Shown: in pieces, positions 8,501-17,720 of the stretch
How positions within the stretch are numbered: the stretch's first letter is position 1
Layout of the letters: every line of letters starts with the position of its first letter
Assembly (NCBI GenBank): GCA_947039785.1
Contig: CAMQZX010000012.1
Location: 1-32,918 of the forward strand
Direction of reading: 5' to 3'
Length of the DNA stretch: 32,918 nt
Source: an uncultured Lachnospiraceae bacterium
Lineage (GTDB): Bacteria > Bacillota > Clostridia > Lachnospirales > Lachnospiraceae
The notes under the pieces: generated by a model
The model's database searches: none
What the model was told of the DNA's origin: nothing
What the model saw: only the letters and a program-made list of their open reading frames with translations
Position numbers and translations under genes: made by a program

Positions 8501-11500
8501 CATCTTGTGGGCTATTTAATTCCGGAACCTGGATTCCCTAAATCTCTGTATGAAGTAGTGGAAGAGGACATTACATTACTGGATAAAAGATGGGAAGACA
8601 CAAAGGTGTATTGTAAATCTATAGCAGATGATTATGTAACCGGAAGCTCTGATCCTAAAGATTGTTATGTTCTGGATAAATGCTTTGATGAAGTGAGTCT
8701 TCTTTATATTTGCAGAATATTTGAACGGATGGGAATTTCATATGAACCCGGCGATATTTATTCTATTGACAGGCTGCTCACTGATGGAGGAATACACCCG
8801 TCTTTCAAGCAGTTAATCGTACAATGGCTGTCAACACTAATCGAAAAAGGACTGACACTAAAGGTATCAGAGGATATCTTTACCAACAAGCAGTCATTAT
8901 CGAACCTGGTATATTCAGAAAATGACCTGCTTACAAAATTCAGTAGCTGTGGAGCGCAATTAACATCGCTGAAAACATTTTTAAATCCATTTTTGAAATA
9001 TTGCAAGGAACTTCTGACCGGCCAGGTAGATGTTTCTCAACTGTTACTGAAAGAGGATTATTTATCACCCAACGATTTCCTTAGAACACTTCCGGGAGCT
9101 GAATATCGGGACGAAATGACAATGGCAATATTACAGCATATTGTTGAAAAGCAAGTTACCGGAAATAAGGTAAGAATACTGGAGATAGGAGCAAGAAACA
9201 TTGCCTTTACGAAGGAAACAATTGAGGCTCTGGCAGGAAGTGATTACGAATATACATGTACGGACACTTCAGTTTTTTATTTGAATAATGCTAAAGAATT
9301 GCTGGAGAGATATGAGAACATAGTCTATCAGCGTTTTAATCCTGACGAGAAACCAGTAGACCAGGGGGGTAAAGTTCAGTATTATGATGTGATTATAGCG
9401 GCAAACTCACTGCACCGTTGTAAAGATTTGAACAGTTCATTAGAATATGTTAAATCACTTTTAAAAGCCGGTGGACTCCTCGTTGTTTTAGAAACAACAA
9501 AAAATACTATTATGCAGCAGGTTAGCACAAGCATTCTTGAAAAGGGATTTACGGGATTTGAGGATGATAGAAAAGGAACGGGTAGACCGCTGTTGTCTAT
9601 TGAGCGATGGGAGGAAAAACTATCTGAAAGTGGTTTCTATGCAAGCACAGGAATTCCAAACGATGTCTTGCCCAAACAGATATACAATCAAGGACTGATA
9701 ATTGCTATGGCTCCTGCGCGGGCGTATAGTTTCAATCCAGAACGGCTAAAGGTTTTTATGGAAGATATGGTGCCTTCTTACATGATTCCGACAACATTTA
9801 TGGTGATGGATACCTTTCCATTATCAGCGAATGGAAAAATAAATAGAAAAGCGCTACCGTTGCCCAGTGTTGCCAAAACTGAAATAAAGTCAGAGCATTT
9901 TAGTGAACCAAAGACAGAACTTGAAAAAAGAGTAGCAAAGATTTGGTCGCAGGTATTGAAGGTGGATAAAGTCAGCACTAACGACAACTATTTTGAATTA
10001 GGTGGTGATTCACTGCTTGCAACACAATTGAATTCGAAGATAAATAAAGAACTTAAAATTGAATTTTCCTTAGAGAATATATTTGCAAAACCTGTTTTTT
10101 CCGAACAGGTATTAAGTATTGCAGCATTGATGGAAGATAAAGAAATGAAAAATCTTACATCAGAGCAATTACCGGCGATTCAGATTAAACCGGAACTCTG
10201 GAATGAACCGTTCCCGTTGACTGATGTACAACAGTCTTATTGGCTTGGCAGAAATGGTGGATTTGCGCTGGGAGATGTTTCAACACATTGTTATTTTGAG
10301 ATGGATGGTTTTGATATTAACATAGATCGCGCCGAGGAAACGTGGCAGAAACTTATTGAACGTCACGGAATGATGCGTGCAGTGTTCTTAAAGGATGGAC
10401 AAAACCAAAAGATATTGGAAGATGTGGAACCCTATAAAATTCACAGATATGATTTAACATCACTGTCAACTACATCGGTAGCAAATAGACTTGAAGAGAC
10501 CAGAAAAGAAATGGAACATCAAATTTTTGATACTTCTATTTGGCCGTTATTTGATGTCCGCATTTCAATGCTGCCAGAAAGGAAGAATCGGATTCATATT
10601 AGTTTTGACAATATAATCTTTGACGGTTGGAGTATGTTCTATATCCTTCGGCAATGGAAATACCTATATGACCGTCCGCAGCTTGAACTGGTTCCTCTTG
10701 AATTGTCGTTCAGGGACTATGTTTTGACATACGAAAAAATAAGAGAAACTGATTTGTACAAAAAGGACGAAGAATACTGGAAGGCCCGTATACCTGAAAT
10801 TTTCCCGGCTCCGGAATTGCCAGTAAAAAATACAGCGCAAGCATTACAGGAACAGAAATTTGAACGTCTGGAGGCTGTGTTAGATGAGGTGAAGTGGAAT
10901 AAAATTAAGAATGTAGGGATTAAAAATGGACTGACAGCTTCAGGGCTTTTGCTGACAGCCTATGCAGAAGTGCTGACACGATGGAGCAAATCACCTAAAT
11001 TCACCATTAACTTGACACGGTTTAACCGTCTGCCTATTCATAATCAGATTATGGATATGGTTGGGGATTTTACTTCATTGACATTATTGGCAGTGGATAA
11101 TACTATCGGTGACAGCTTCTTGGATAGAAGTAGAAATCTTCAAAAGCAGTTATGGCAGGATTTAGCACACCCTTATTACAGTGGTGTCGAGTTAGAGCGT
11201 GAACTAAACAAAAATTATGATACTAGGCAAGGCGCTGTAATGCCCATTGTATTTACAAGCGGTCTTGGGATAAAAGAAAGTGGGAAAAAGGAGGAAGAGC
11301 AGTATTTTGGTAATATGGTGTATGGACTTTCCCAGACTCCACAGGTTTGGGTTGACCATCAGGTTACGGAACAGGACGGCAAACTCGTATTGACCTGGGA
11401 CGCAGTACGCGCAATCTTCCCTGGAAACATGTTGGACGAGATGTTTGAGGCGTATGTAGATCTTCTTACAAAACTATCGGAAACAGAGGATATATGGAAG

Positions 11501-13393
11501 AAGAAAACCAAAAACCTGATTGATATACCAAATTTAGAGAGTAGAAAATTGGCTAATAAGACCGATGATGCCATATCGACTGAAACTCTGACATCCCTGG
11601 TTGCAAAGTCAATTAAAAAGAACGGGGATTCTGTTGCTGTCATATCTAGGCAAAAAAAATTGACTTATTTTGAATTGGGACATTATACGAATGGCATTGC
11701 CCATATGTTAATAAATGAAAATGTCAAAAGAAACACTTTGGTTGCGGTCGTGATGGATAAAGGCTGGGAACAGATTGTTGCTGTTAATGCAATTTTACGG
11801 GCTGGTGCTGCTTATTTGCCAATTGATGCAGAAAATCCTGACGATAGAATACAATTTTTATTGAAAGATGCGGATGTACGTGTGGTGCTTACACAATCGT
11901 GGGTTGAAGAGAAAGTAACATGGCCATCTGAGGTGAAGCGTATTTGTATTGATGATTTGATGGTTGGAGAAATGAATACCACGGACGTTTCTATTATATC
12001 AAAGCCTGATGACCTCGCATATATTATCTACACATCAGGCAGTACGGGAAAACCAAAGGGTGTAATGATAGACCATCGAGGTGCTGTAAATACTATACTT
12101 GACGTGAACCAGAGATTTGATGTGAGTAAAGAGGATATATGTTTTGCACTCTCTAACTTAAACTTTGATTTGTCTGTATATGATATTTTTGGGTTGTTAT
12201 CAGTCGGAGGAACGATTGTTATACCAGAGGCAGACCTGATAAAAGAACCTAAACATTGGCAGGAATTAGTGCAACGGTATCAGATAACAGTCTGGAACAG
12301 TGTGCCGGCATTTATGGAAATGTTCATGGAACATCTGACTAAGGAAGATATTAAACTTCCATTAAAATTAATCATTATGAGTGGTGATTGGATTCCACTT
12401 GATTTGCCTCAAACTATCCGACAGTATACGGAAAATGTCCGTATCATCAGTATGGGGGGTGCGACAGAAGCATCTATATGGTCTAACTTTTATGAGGTGG
12501 ATTTGGTTAATTCCCAGTGGTCAAGTATTCCATATGGAAAGCCATTAACCAATCAGAAGTTTTATATATTAGATGAGTTTATGCAGGATTGTCCTGTTTG
12601 GGTTCCAGGAAGACTTTATATTGGGGGTATAGGTGTTGCATTAGGATATTGGAAAGACGAAAACCAGACACAGCAGCGGTTTGTAACACACCCCGAAACA
12701 AAGGAGCGTATCTATTATACCGGAGATCTTGGCAGATATTGGCCCGATGGCAATATTGAATTTTTAGGAAGAGAGGATAATCAGGTAAAGATTCGGGGCC
12801 ATCGGATTGAACTGGGAGAGATTGAAAGTGTCCTCCAGGAACATGAGATGGTTAAAAATGCAGTGGTAATTGTAGAGAATAAAGGGGCTTCTTTAGGTGC
12901 AGCTGTGCTGTTGAATGATGATGTGAGTTCAGAGACAGAGATAGTGGAAAAAGAATTATTTGACTATCTAAAAAACAAACTGCCAGAATATCTTGTTCCT
13001 GGAAAATTGATAGTTATGAATCAGTTTCCGTTAAGCGTGAATGGGAAGGTGGATAGAAAGGAATTAGGTGTTCTTTTAAGCGGCAGGCATGAGAACTTTG
13101 TTGGTACAGTAAAGGAACCGCCGAAAGATGACCTGGAAAGAAATATTGCATCTATTTGGAAGGAAATACTGGGGATTGATGATATCGCAAGAAATGATGA
13201 CTTCTTTATGTGCGGCGGTGATAGTTTGAAAGCGGTCCGGGTAGTAAATACATTAAAAGATAAGAAAATTGCCGGCGAGAATTTGGCAATTCAGACGTTG
13301 TTTGCAGCTCCGACAGTGGCTTTGTTGGCTGATGAGATTAAGTCAGAAAAAGAAACAGAGCCTTGTGAGGACTTTGAGGAAGGAGAATTATGA
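5549..13393 (+). CDS. NRPS 1: ArCP-Cy-A(MT-like)-PCP-Cy-A-PCP, two cysteine modules
   Basis: A 2614-residue HMWP2/PchE-like synthetase. Order: ArCP (1-80, GITSL, Ser42); Cy1 (from about 98, FQLTDVQYAYWMGR; DLLVADMQS at 227-235); A1 (ATP loop near 695) carrying an inserted methyltransferase-like fold at about 1010-1400, then its A10 loop NGKINRKAL near 1427; PCP1 (Ser1488); Cy2 (from about 1554; DNIIFDGWS at 1687-1695); A2 (ATP loop near 2161, A10 near 2495); PCP2 (Ser2559); acidic C-terminal tail. Both A domains give Cys-type pockets (D-L-Y-N-M-S-M-I-W and D-L-Y-N-I-S-M-I-W). The inserted domain has EIGARN where a SAM site would be glycine-rich, as in the epimerase-like domains of PchE/HMWP2, so it probably epimerises the first ring. 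It should make starter-thiazoline-thiazoline on PCP2. HMWP2 itself lacks a second A domain. Confidence 0.93.
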   Translation: MEKISTTGNSRLEEFCSIIESIPPFDNLENWDINLLEAGITSLNMMRASNILRKHGFNISFSKMISNPFIASWWNLVKEDTVQKREVAIDEECITGPFQLTDVQYAYWMGRREQQILGGNACHVYFEFDCHEIDVDKLEHAWQTLQNSHSMLRAKFNKDGTQEIMPAAYSDKLTVYDLRGNDMPEQELVTIKEKLSHRLLDVQNGQVAELGVSIISDDKFRLHFDVDLLVADMQSLQIIFRDLEAIYSRNVLPTVSPKWNFGEYLKLEEERKSGDGEAAKLYWAERIPSMPLAPALPLAKSQELLKAPKFVRRKFLLSTEEWEILKSKSAVKHTTPAMVLLTAYAEVLGRWSTNSRFLVNMPLFDRLSDLDSIENAIADFTNVLLLTMDCSENLTFSQRLDNVQKQFREDMEYSSYSGVKVVRELMKIHPDEKVIAPVVFSCNYGHMLIENEFEKTFGKMSYMISQTPQVWIDFQIFEIEGGLNLSWDCAEELFAPGMLNDMFEAYKRTIVWLLRQDDWNRVYDVIPDLAMKRGIDNIVIPTNSNRQLYTGFIEQVQSNRHNIAIIDENDDAKYTYEELLNKALKVAAFLKENGVASGDLVSVSLPRGVNQIAGILGILTAGAGYVPVNVTQPLNRRERIYKKAGIRHILTDTYYKKELDWPGDVEILDILESKQYKPLQYPATGSDTNSAYVIFTSGSTGEPKGVEISHLAAVNTIDTINEQYHVNCGDKILAVSSYDFDLSVYDIFGMLSAGGTLVLIKEDSRRDANIWLDTVNKHGITLWNSVPTLLNMLLIVSESYGIQIPTLRLAMLSGDWIGLDIPERLANAAPNSHLLSMGGATEAAIWSNYFDVKLPIPKAWRSIPYGKPLLNQYYRVVDEMGRDCPDWVPGELWIGGKGVAKGYIGDPDITKKSFVVWNDNKWYRTGDMGRYWADGNIEFLGRQDFQVKVRGHRIELGEIEAALSKYPGISQNVVSAVGDDHGNKHLVGYLIPEPGFPKSLYEVVEEDITLLDKRWEDTKVYCKSIADDYVTGSSDPKDCYVLDKCFDEVSLLYICRIFERMGISYEPGDIYSIDRLLTDGGIHPSFKQLIVQWLSTLIEKGLTLKVSEDIFTNKQSLSNLVYSENDLLTKFSSCGAQLTSLKTFLNPFLKYCKELLTGQVDVSQLLLKEDYLSPNDFLRTLPGAEYRDEMTMAILQHIVEKQVTGNKVRILEIGARNIAFTKETIEALAGSDYEYTCTDTSVFYLNNAKELLERYENIVYQRFNPDEKPVDQGGKVQYYDVIIAANSLHRCKDLNSSLEYVKSLLKAGGLLVVLETTKNTIMQQVSTSILEKGFTGFEDDRKGTGRPLLSIERWEEKLSESGFYASTGIPNDVLPKQIYNQGLIIAMAPARAYSFNPERLKVFMEDMVPSYMIPTTFMVMDTFPLSANGKINRKALPLPSVAKTEIKSEHFSEPKTELEKRVAKIWSQVLKVDKVSTNDNYFELGGDSLLATQLNSKINKELKIEFSLENIFAKPVFSEQVLSIAALMEDKEMKNLTSEQLPAIQIKPELWNEPFPLTDVQQSYWLGRNGGFALGDVSTHCYFEMDGFDINIDRAEETWQKLIERHGMMRAVFLKDGQNQKILEDVEPYKIHRYDLTSLSTTSVANRLEETRKEMEHQIFDTSIWPLFDVRISMLPERKNRIHISFDNIIFDGWSMFYILRQWKYLYDRPQLELVPLELSFRDYVLTYEKIRETDLYKKDEEYWKARIPEIFPAPELPVKNTAQALQEQKFERLEAVLDEVKWNKIKNVGIKNGLTASGLLLTAYAEVLTRWSKSPKFTINLTRFNRLPIHNQIMDMVGDFTSLTLLAVDNTIGDSFLDRSRNLQKQLWQDLAHPYYSGVELERELNKNYDTRQGAVMPIVFTSGLGIKESGKKEEEQYFGNMVYGLSQTPQVWVDHQVTEQDGKLVLTWDAVRAIFPGNMLDEMFEAYVDLLTKLSETEDIWKKKTKNLIDIPNLESRKLANKTDDAISTETLTSLVAKSIKKNGDSVAVISRQKKLTYFELGHYTNGIAHMLINENVKRNTLVAVVMDKGWEQIVAVNAILRAGAAYLPIDAENPDDRIQFLLKDADVRVVLTQSWVEEKVTWPSEVKRICIDDLMVGEMNTTDVSIISKPDDLAYIIYTSGSTGKPKGVMIDHRGAVNTILDVNQRFDVSKEDICFALSNLNFDLSVYDIFGLLSVGGTIVIPEADLIKEPKHWQELVQRYQITVWNSVPAFMEMFMEHLTKEDIKLPLKLIIMSGDWIPLDLPQTIRQYTENVRIISMGGATEASIWSNFYEVDLVNSQWSSIPYGKPLTNQKFYILDEFMQDCPVWVPGRLYIGGIGVALGYWKDENQTQQRFVTHPETKERIYYTGDLGRYWPDGNIEFLGREDNQVKIRGHRIELGEIESVLQEHEMVKNAVVIVENKGASLGAAVLLNDDVSSETEIVEKELFDYLKNKLPEYLVPGKLIVMNQFPLSVNGKVDRKELGVLLSGRHENFVGTVKEPPKDDLERNIASIWKEILGIDDIARNDDFFMCGGDSLKAVRVVNTLKDKKIAGENLAIQTLFAAPTVALLADEIKSEKETEPCEDFEEGEL

Positions 13394-16300
13394 TGCTGGA
13401 AAATTTTATAAGGGATTACGAAAAGAAAGGGGTTCGATTTTGGGTAGAAAACGAGCAATTAAAATTCCGTGCACCAGCGGGTGTATTAAGTATAGAGGAT
13501 AAGGAGCAACTGAAAGAAAAAAAAGAAGCGCTTCTTTCCTACTATAAAGAGATTGAGGAGTCTGCGATTATCGCAGACCCCTACAATCAATATGAGCCGT
13601 TTCTGCTGACAGGAATTCAATCCGCGTATTTACTTGGAAGAAATAATAACTTTGAATATGGGGGCGTTGGGTGCCATGCCTATTTTGAATTAACAATGCC
13701 GGTAATGGACGAAAAGCGACTGGAGACAGCATGGCATTCTGTTATTAAAAGACATAATATGCTGCGTGCTGTTGTTCTTCCTGATGGTACGCAAAAGGTG
13801 CTGCAGAAAGTTCAATTACCGAGTCTGGTCTTCTGTGATATGCGGGGAAAGAATCAGATATCTGTTCATGCAAAATTAGAAGAAATCAGAGGGGAACTGT
13901 CTAATAAGCAGTATGTAACAGATAAATGGCCTTTATATGACTTGTATCTGACTACTACGGATCACGAAAGTATACTCCACTTTTCTATAGATATGTTGAT
14001 TTCGGATTTTGTAAGTACCAGCACGATTCTACGTGACTTGGATAGTTTTTACTATGAAAAGGGGGCCAATTTGGAACCGTTAGAAGTGACTTTCCGGGAT
14101 ATTCTGCTTAACCAGGAAAGAATCCAAAAAAGGGCAAACTTTGTTGATAAATGGAATAGGGATAAGAACTACTGGCTGGAAAGAGTAGAAGATATGCCAG
14201 AAGCGCCGGAATTGCCCACAATGACGGAAAAATCTAATGAAACAGTAACTTTCAGACAGTGGAGACATTTAATAGATAAAAAGAACTGGGAGCAGTTATG
14301 TAATCAGGTTAAGAATCAGAAAATCACACCCTCTGGTGCTTTATTGGCAGCATATGCAGAGGTAATCGGAAGATGGTCAAAGCAACCCTCATTTTGCATT
14401 GATATTACGATTTTGAATAGACCTAATATACATGACCAGATTAATCAGATTGTAGGGGACTTTACAGAAGTAGATATTTTAGAGGTATCACCTGCATATC
14501 CCAGCACTTTTTCAGAACGTGCTAAAAAAATACAGAATCGGCTATGGGAGGATTTGGGACATAATACCTTTACGGGGATGGAAGTATTAAGGGAGATTAA
14601 CCGAAAGAATAATAAGAAGGCAATTTATCCTGTGGTGTTTACAAGTACAGTAGGAGCTTACGACAGCAGAGATATCAGCGGAGAATTTATGCGGGATTCA
14701 AAATTGACTTTCAAAATAAGCCAAACGCCGCAGGTATGGATAGACTGTCAGGTATCAGAACAATCAGACGGAGTGTTGATAAACTGGGATGTTCGAGACA
14801 ATGTTTTCCCGGACGGAATGATTGAGGACGCATTCAGGACGTTCAAATATCTGATTGAAAAGATGACATTGGGCAATGAGGTCTGGGAATCTGTACATCC
14901 ACTTACACTGCCAAAACACGTTCTGGAAATGCGAGAAAAAGTTAATGCTACAACTGCGGAGCTGCCTGTGGGATTACTTCAGGACGGATTCATCAAACAT
15001 GTGCGCCAGACTCCTGATAATATTGCATTGATATGCAGAGAGGGACAATTTACATATGGTGACCTGGGTCAATATGTAGCGGCAATACAGAAATATTTGA
15101 TTGAATCTGGATGTAATGCGGGTAATTATATTGTTATTGCTTTAGAAAAGGGAATATGGCAGGTTGCATCTGTACTGGCAACATTAATTACTGGGGCAAC
15201 ATATTTGCCTGTTGATGTATCGCAACCATTATCCCGCCTAAATAAAATAGTTAATAGTTCTAGTGCTGATTTTGTGATTACTGACGATTCCCATAGAAAT
15301 GAAGAATGGGCAGCAGGTCCTAAAATTATTGTGACGGAGGATATGCAGAGTGGGATGAATGAGGATAATCAACTGCAGGATATCAGAATATCTTCGGACA
15401 AACCTGCTTATGTAATACATACTTCTGGAACCACGGGAATGCCAAAAGGTGTTGTAATAAGCCACAAGGCAGCATTAAACACAATTGAAGATATAAACAA
15501 TAAGTTTAATGTAACGTATAAAGATAAAGTATTGGGATTGGCAAATTTAGCTTTTGATTTATCTGTTTATGATTTGTTTGGAACATTTCTTGCAGGGGCG
15601 TGTTTGGTTCTCCCTGATCCGGCGAGGCGAAAGGACCCGTATTATTGGTGTGAACTGGTTACAGAAGAACACATAACAGTGTGGAATTCTGTTCCTGCAC
15701 AGATGCAGATGCTTGTTACTTGTTTGAAAAGCAGAGGATCATCCGAAGATGTCGCTTTACGTTTGATCATGCTATCTGGAGACTGGATTCCTGTAACATT
15801 GCCAGGAGACATAAAAGATAGTTGTCCGTCTGCTGAGGTAGTCAGTTTAGGCGGTGCAACTGAGGCGGCCATTTGGTCCATATACCATAGAATACAGAAT
15901 GTTCCCGAAAATGCTGTAAGTATTCCTTATGGTAAACCGCTGGTAAACCAGCAGTTTTATATTCTCGATGGACAACTTCAACAATGCCCTGATTGGGTGG
16001 CTGGTGCCATTTATATCGCTGGAGATGGATTGGCATTAGAATATTTGAATAATGAAGAAGAAACAAAGGCACGTTTTATATATCACCCTGATATGAAAAT
16101 TCGTTTATATCATACAGGGGACGTTGGGAAATACTGGCCCGATGGTACAATTGAATTTTTGGGAAGAGAAGATACCCAGGTTAAAATACGTGGTCACAGA
16201 ATAGAACTGAGTGAGATTGAAAGCGTAATCCAGAATCATAAATCTGTGGAAATGGCAGTGGTTTTAGTTACTGGAGACGTACCAGCGGATTACCGCATAG

Positions 16301-17700
16301 TTGCGTTTGTACAAGGAGCGATTACTGAGGAAGCTGTCAGAGCATATATTAAAGAGCAGTTACCAGAGTATATGATTCCCAGTTGGATAGAAATCTTAGA
16401 AGAAATTCCATTGTCAGTGAATGGAAAAGTAGATCGCAAGCAGTTGCAGCAGCAGGCAGTTATTTTACATAATTCAAATCATGAAAGTGGTATGCCGCCT
16501 AAAGATGGATTGGAAAAAGCTATTGCGGAGATTTGGAAAGATCTTCTTCATGTATCATCTGTGAGCAGAGATGATGATTTTTACGATGTAGGAGGAGATT
16601 CGCTGCTAGTAGCACAGGCCGTTGGCAAAATTAAAGAACAAATAGCCGAAGCGCATACTTGGGAATGGGACAGACTGATGATTGCTATGCTTCAAAGTCC
16701 TACAGTTTCGGGACTGGCAGCGCAGTTAGTTGGCGATAGTGATGAGAGCGATGCTAAGAGTGATGGTAGTGAGACTCCATTAAAAATATTAGCGGAATTA
16801 CCAGATGCAAACAGCACTCTAAAAGTATTCTTCCCTGGTGGAATAGGTACTTTAAAACAATTTGGTACACTATTTCAGAAGCTAATGAATGACGAAACAA
16901 GAACTTTTGGGATTGCGGCATTTGATTATAGTGCAGATGTTCAATATCTGGACTCTGATGCAAAAAAACATATTGTAACGATTGGACAGAGATATGCAAA
17001 AATTTTAGCAGACAGTGGATATCGCAGAATACAGCCGATTGGCTATTGCATGGGTGGTCTTGTGGCGATTGAAGCAGCGAGAACACTGATTGAGTATGGA
17101 ATTGAGGTAGAACCAGTTACAACTATTGATACAATACCAATTGTTTTGGAAATGGAGGGAGACCTGCTTATGGAGAGGAGCTACGGCCTCATGGTTGGTG
17201 CTGATGTGGTAGCAGCAGGTCACGTTAAAGAAGACAGTATGCTGACAACTGCCTTGGAATTACTTAAAGAAAAAGAAAATGGACTAATCTCTGAAGAAAT
17301 GATTTTCTCTCTTGATGGAGATCTGAAAGCACTGTCTGACTGTTATAGTAAGCAGAAATTGATTACACAGGAGGAGCGATTGAGAAGGTTAAAAGAAGCA
17401 GTTCCCCCTAATAGTGGACAATTACAAAAAAATGAATATGACAAATTTGAAGAACTATTTGCATTATACCGCCGCAATTATCGCTGTGCGATTGGTTATA
17501 CACCAGAACCGTTTGCCGGAGATATTCGAGCGTTAAGCTGCATGGACGAACATTCTCCTTTTGTACCTGTAATGAAGCCAGGTACAGAGGAATTTATGAA
17601 TGAATGTGCATTGGGTGAATTGGAGGTTATACCAATCGAAGGAAATCATTTGACATGTATTCAGTCCCCATTAGCCGAAAAACTGGCTGAAATACTCTGA
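13390..17700 (+). CDS. NRPS 2: docking-Cy-A-PCP-TE, third cysteine module and release
   Basis: A 1436-residue synthetase overlapping NRPS 1 by 4 nt (ATGA). Residues 1-60 form a TubC-type N-terminal docking domain (GVRFWVENEQLKFRAPAGVL). Then Cy3 (FLLTGIQSAYLLGR; DMLISDFVS at 201-209), A3 (ATP loop near 678; pocket D-L-Y-N-M-S-L-I-W, cysteine), A10 NGKVDRKQL near 1010, PCP3 (VGGDSL, Ser1071), and a C-terminal alpha/beta thioesterase. The TE elbow is GYCMGG, so the nucleophile is Cys1220 rather than Ser; the Asp in TTIDT and the His in EGNHLT complete a triad. It should add the third cysteine ring and release the chain by hydrolysis or cyclisation. No methyltransferase is inserted, so N-methylation as in pyochelin is not expected. 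Confidence 0.93.
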   Translation: MMLENFIRDYEKKGVRFWVENEQLKFRAPAGVLSIEDKEQLKEKKEALLSYYKEIEESAIIADPYNQYEPFLLTGIQSAYLLGRNNNFEYGGVGCHAYFELTMPVMDEKRLETAWHSVIKRHNMLRAVVLPDGTQKVLQKVQLPSLVFCDMRGKNQISVHAKLEEIRGELSNKQYVTDKWPLYDLYLTTTDHESILHFSIDMLISDFVSTSTILRDLDSFYYEKGANLEPLEVTFRDILLNQERIQKRANFVDKWNRDKNYWLERVEDMPEAPELPTMTEKSNETVTFRQWRHLIDKKNWEQLCNQVKNQKITPSGALLAAYAEVIGRWSKQPSFCIDITILNRPNIHDQINQIVGDFTEVDILEVSPAYPSTFSERAKKIQNRLWEDLGHNTFTGMEVLREINRKNNKKAIYPVVFTSTVGAYDSRDISGEFMRDSKLTFKISQTPQVWIDCQVSEQSDGVLINWDVRDNVFPDGMIEDAFRTFKYLIEKMTLGNEVWESVHPLTLPKHVLEMREKVNATTAELPVGLLQDGFIKHVRQTPDNIALICREGQFTYGDLGQYVAAIQKYLIESGCNAGNYIVIALEKGIWQVASVLATLITGATYLPVDVSQPLSRLNKIVNSSSADFVITDDSHRNEEWAAGPKIIVTEDMQSGMNEDNQLQDIRISSDKPAYVIHTSGTTGMPKGVVISHKAALNTIEDINNKFNVTYKDKVLGLANLAFDLSVYDLFGTFLAGACLVLPDPARRKDPYYWCELVTEEHITVWNSVPAQMQMLVTCLKSRGSSEDVALRLIMLSGDWIPVTLPGDIKDSCPSAEVVSLGGATEAAIWSIYHRIQNVPENAVSIPYGKPLVNQQFYILDGQLQQCPDWVAGAIYIAGDGLALEYLNNEEETKARFIYHPDMKIRLYHTGDVGKYWPDGTIEFLGREDTQVKIRGHRIELSEIESVIQNHKSVEMAVVLVTGDVPADYRIVAFVQGAITEEAVRAYIKEQLPEYMIPSWIEILEEIPLSVNGKVDRKQLQQQAVILHNSNHESGMPPKDGLEKAIAEIWKDLLHVSSVSRDDDFYDVGGDSLLVAQAVGKIKEQIAEAHTWEWDRLMIAMLQSPTVSGLAAQLVGDSDESDAKSDGSETPLKILAELPDANSTLKVFFPGGIGTLKQFGTLFQKLMNDETRTFGIAAFDYSADVQYLDSDAKKHIVTIGQRYAKILADSGYRRIQPIGYCMGGLVAIEAARTLIEYGIEVEPVTTIDTIPIVLEMEGDLLMERSYGLMVGADVVAAGHVKEDSMLTTALELLKEKENGLISEEMIFSLDGDLKALSDCYSKQKLITQEERLRRLKEAVPPNSGQLQKNEYDKFEELFALYRRNYRCAIGYTPEPFAGDIRALSCMDEHSPFVPVMKPGTEEFMNECALGELEVIPIEGNHLTCIQSPLAEKLAEIL

Positions 17701-17720
17701 TTTTGTGAAAGGAGAACTTA

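Noticed and set aside
8540..9760. N-methyltransferase domain in NRPS 1
   Set aside because: The SAM glycine-rich loop is lost (GARN), and the position in the first Cys module matches the epimerase-like stand-ins of PchE/HMWP2.
13269..13502. A 77-codon + strand frame at the NRPS 1/NRPS 2 joint
   Set aside because: It overlaps both NRPS frames out of phase, and the PCP2 and docking domain sequences explain the DNA.
5549..17700. Calling the product yersiniabactin or pyochelin
   Set aside because: There is no PKS module, no functional methyltransferase, an extra Cys module compared with pyochelin, and the starter ligase pocket is altered.
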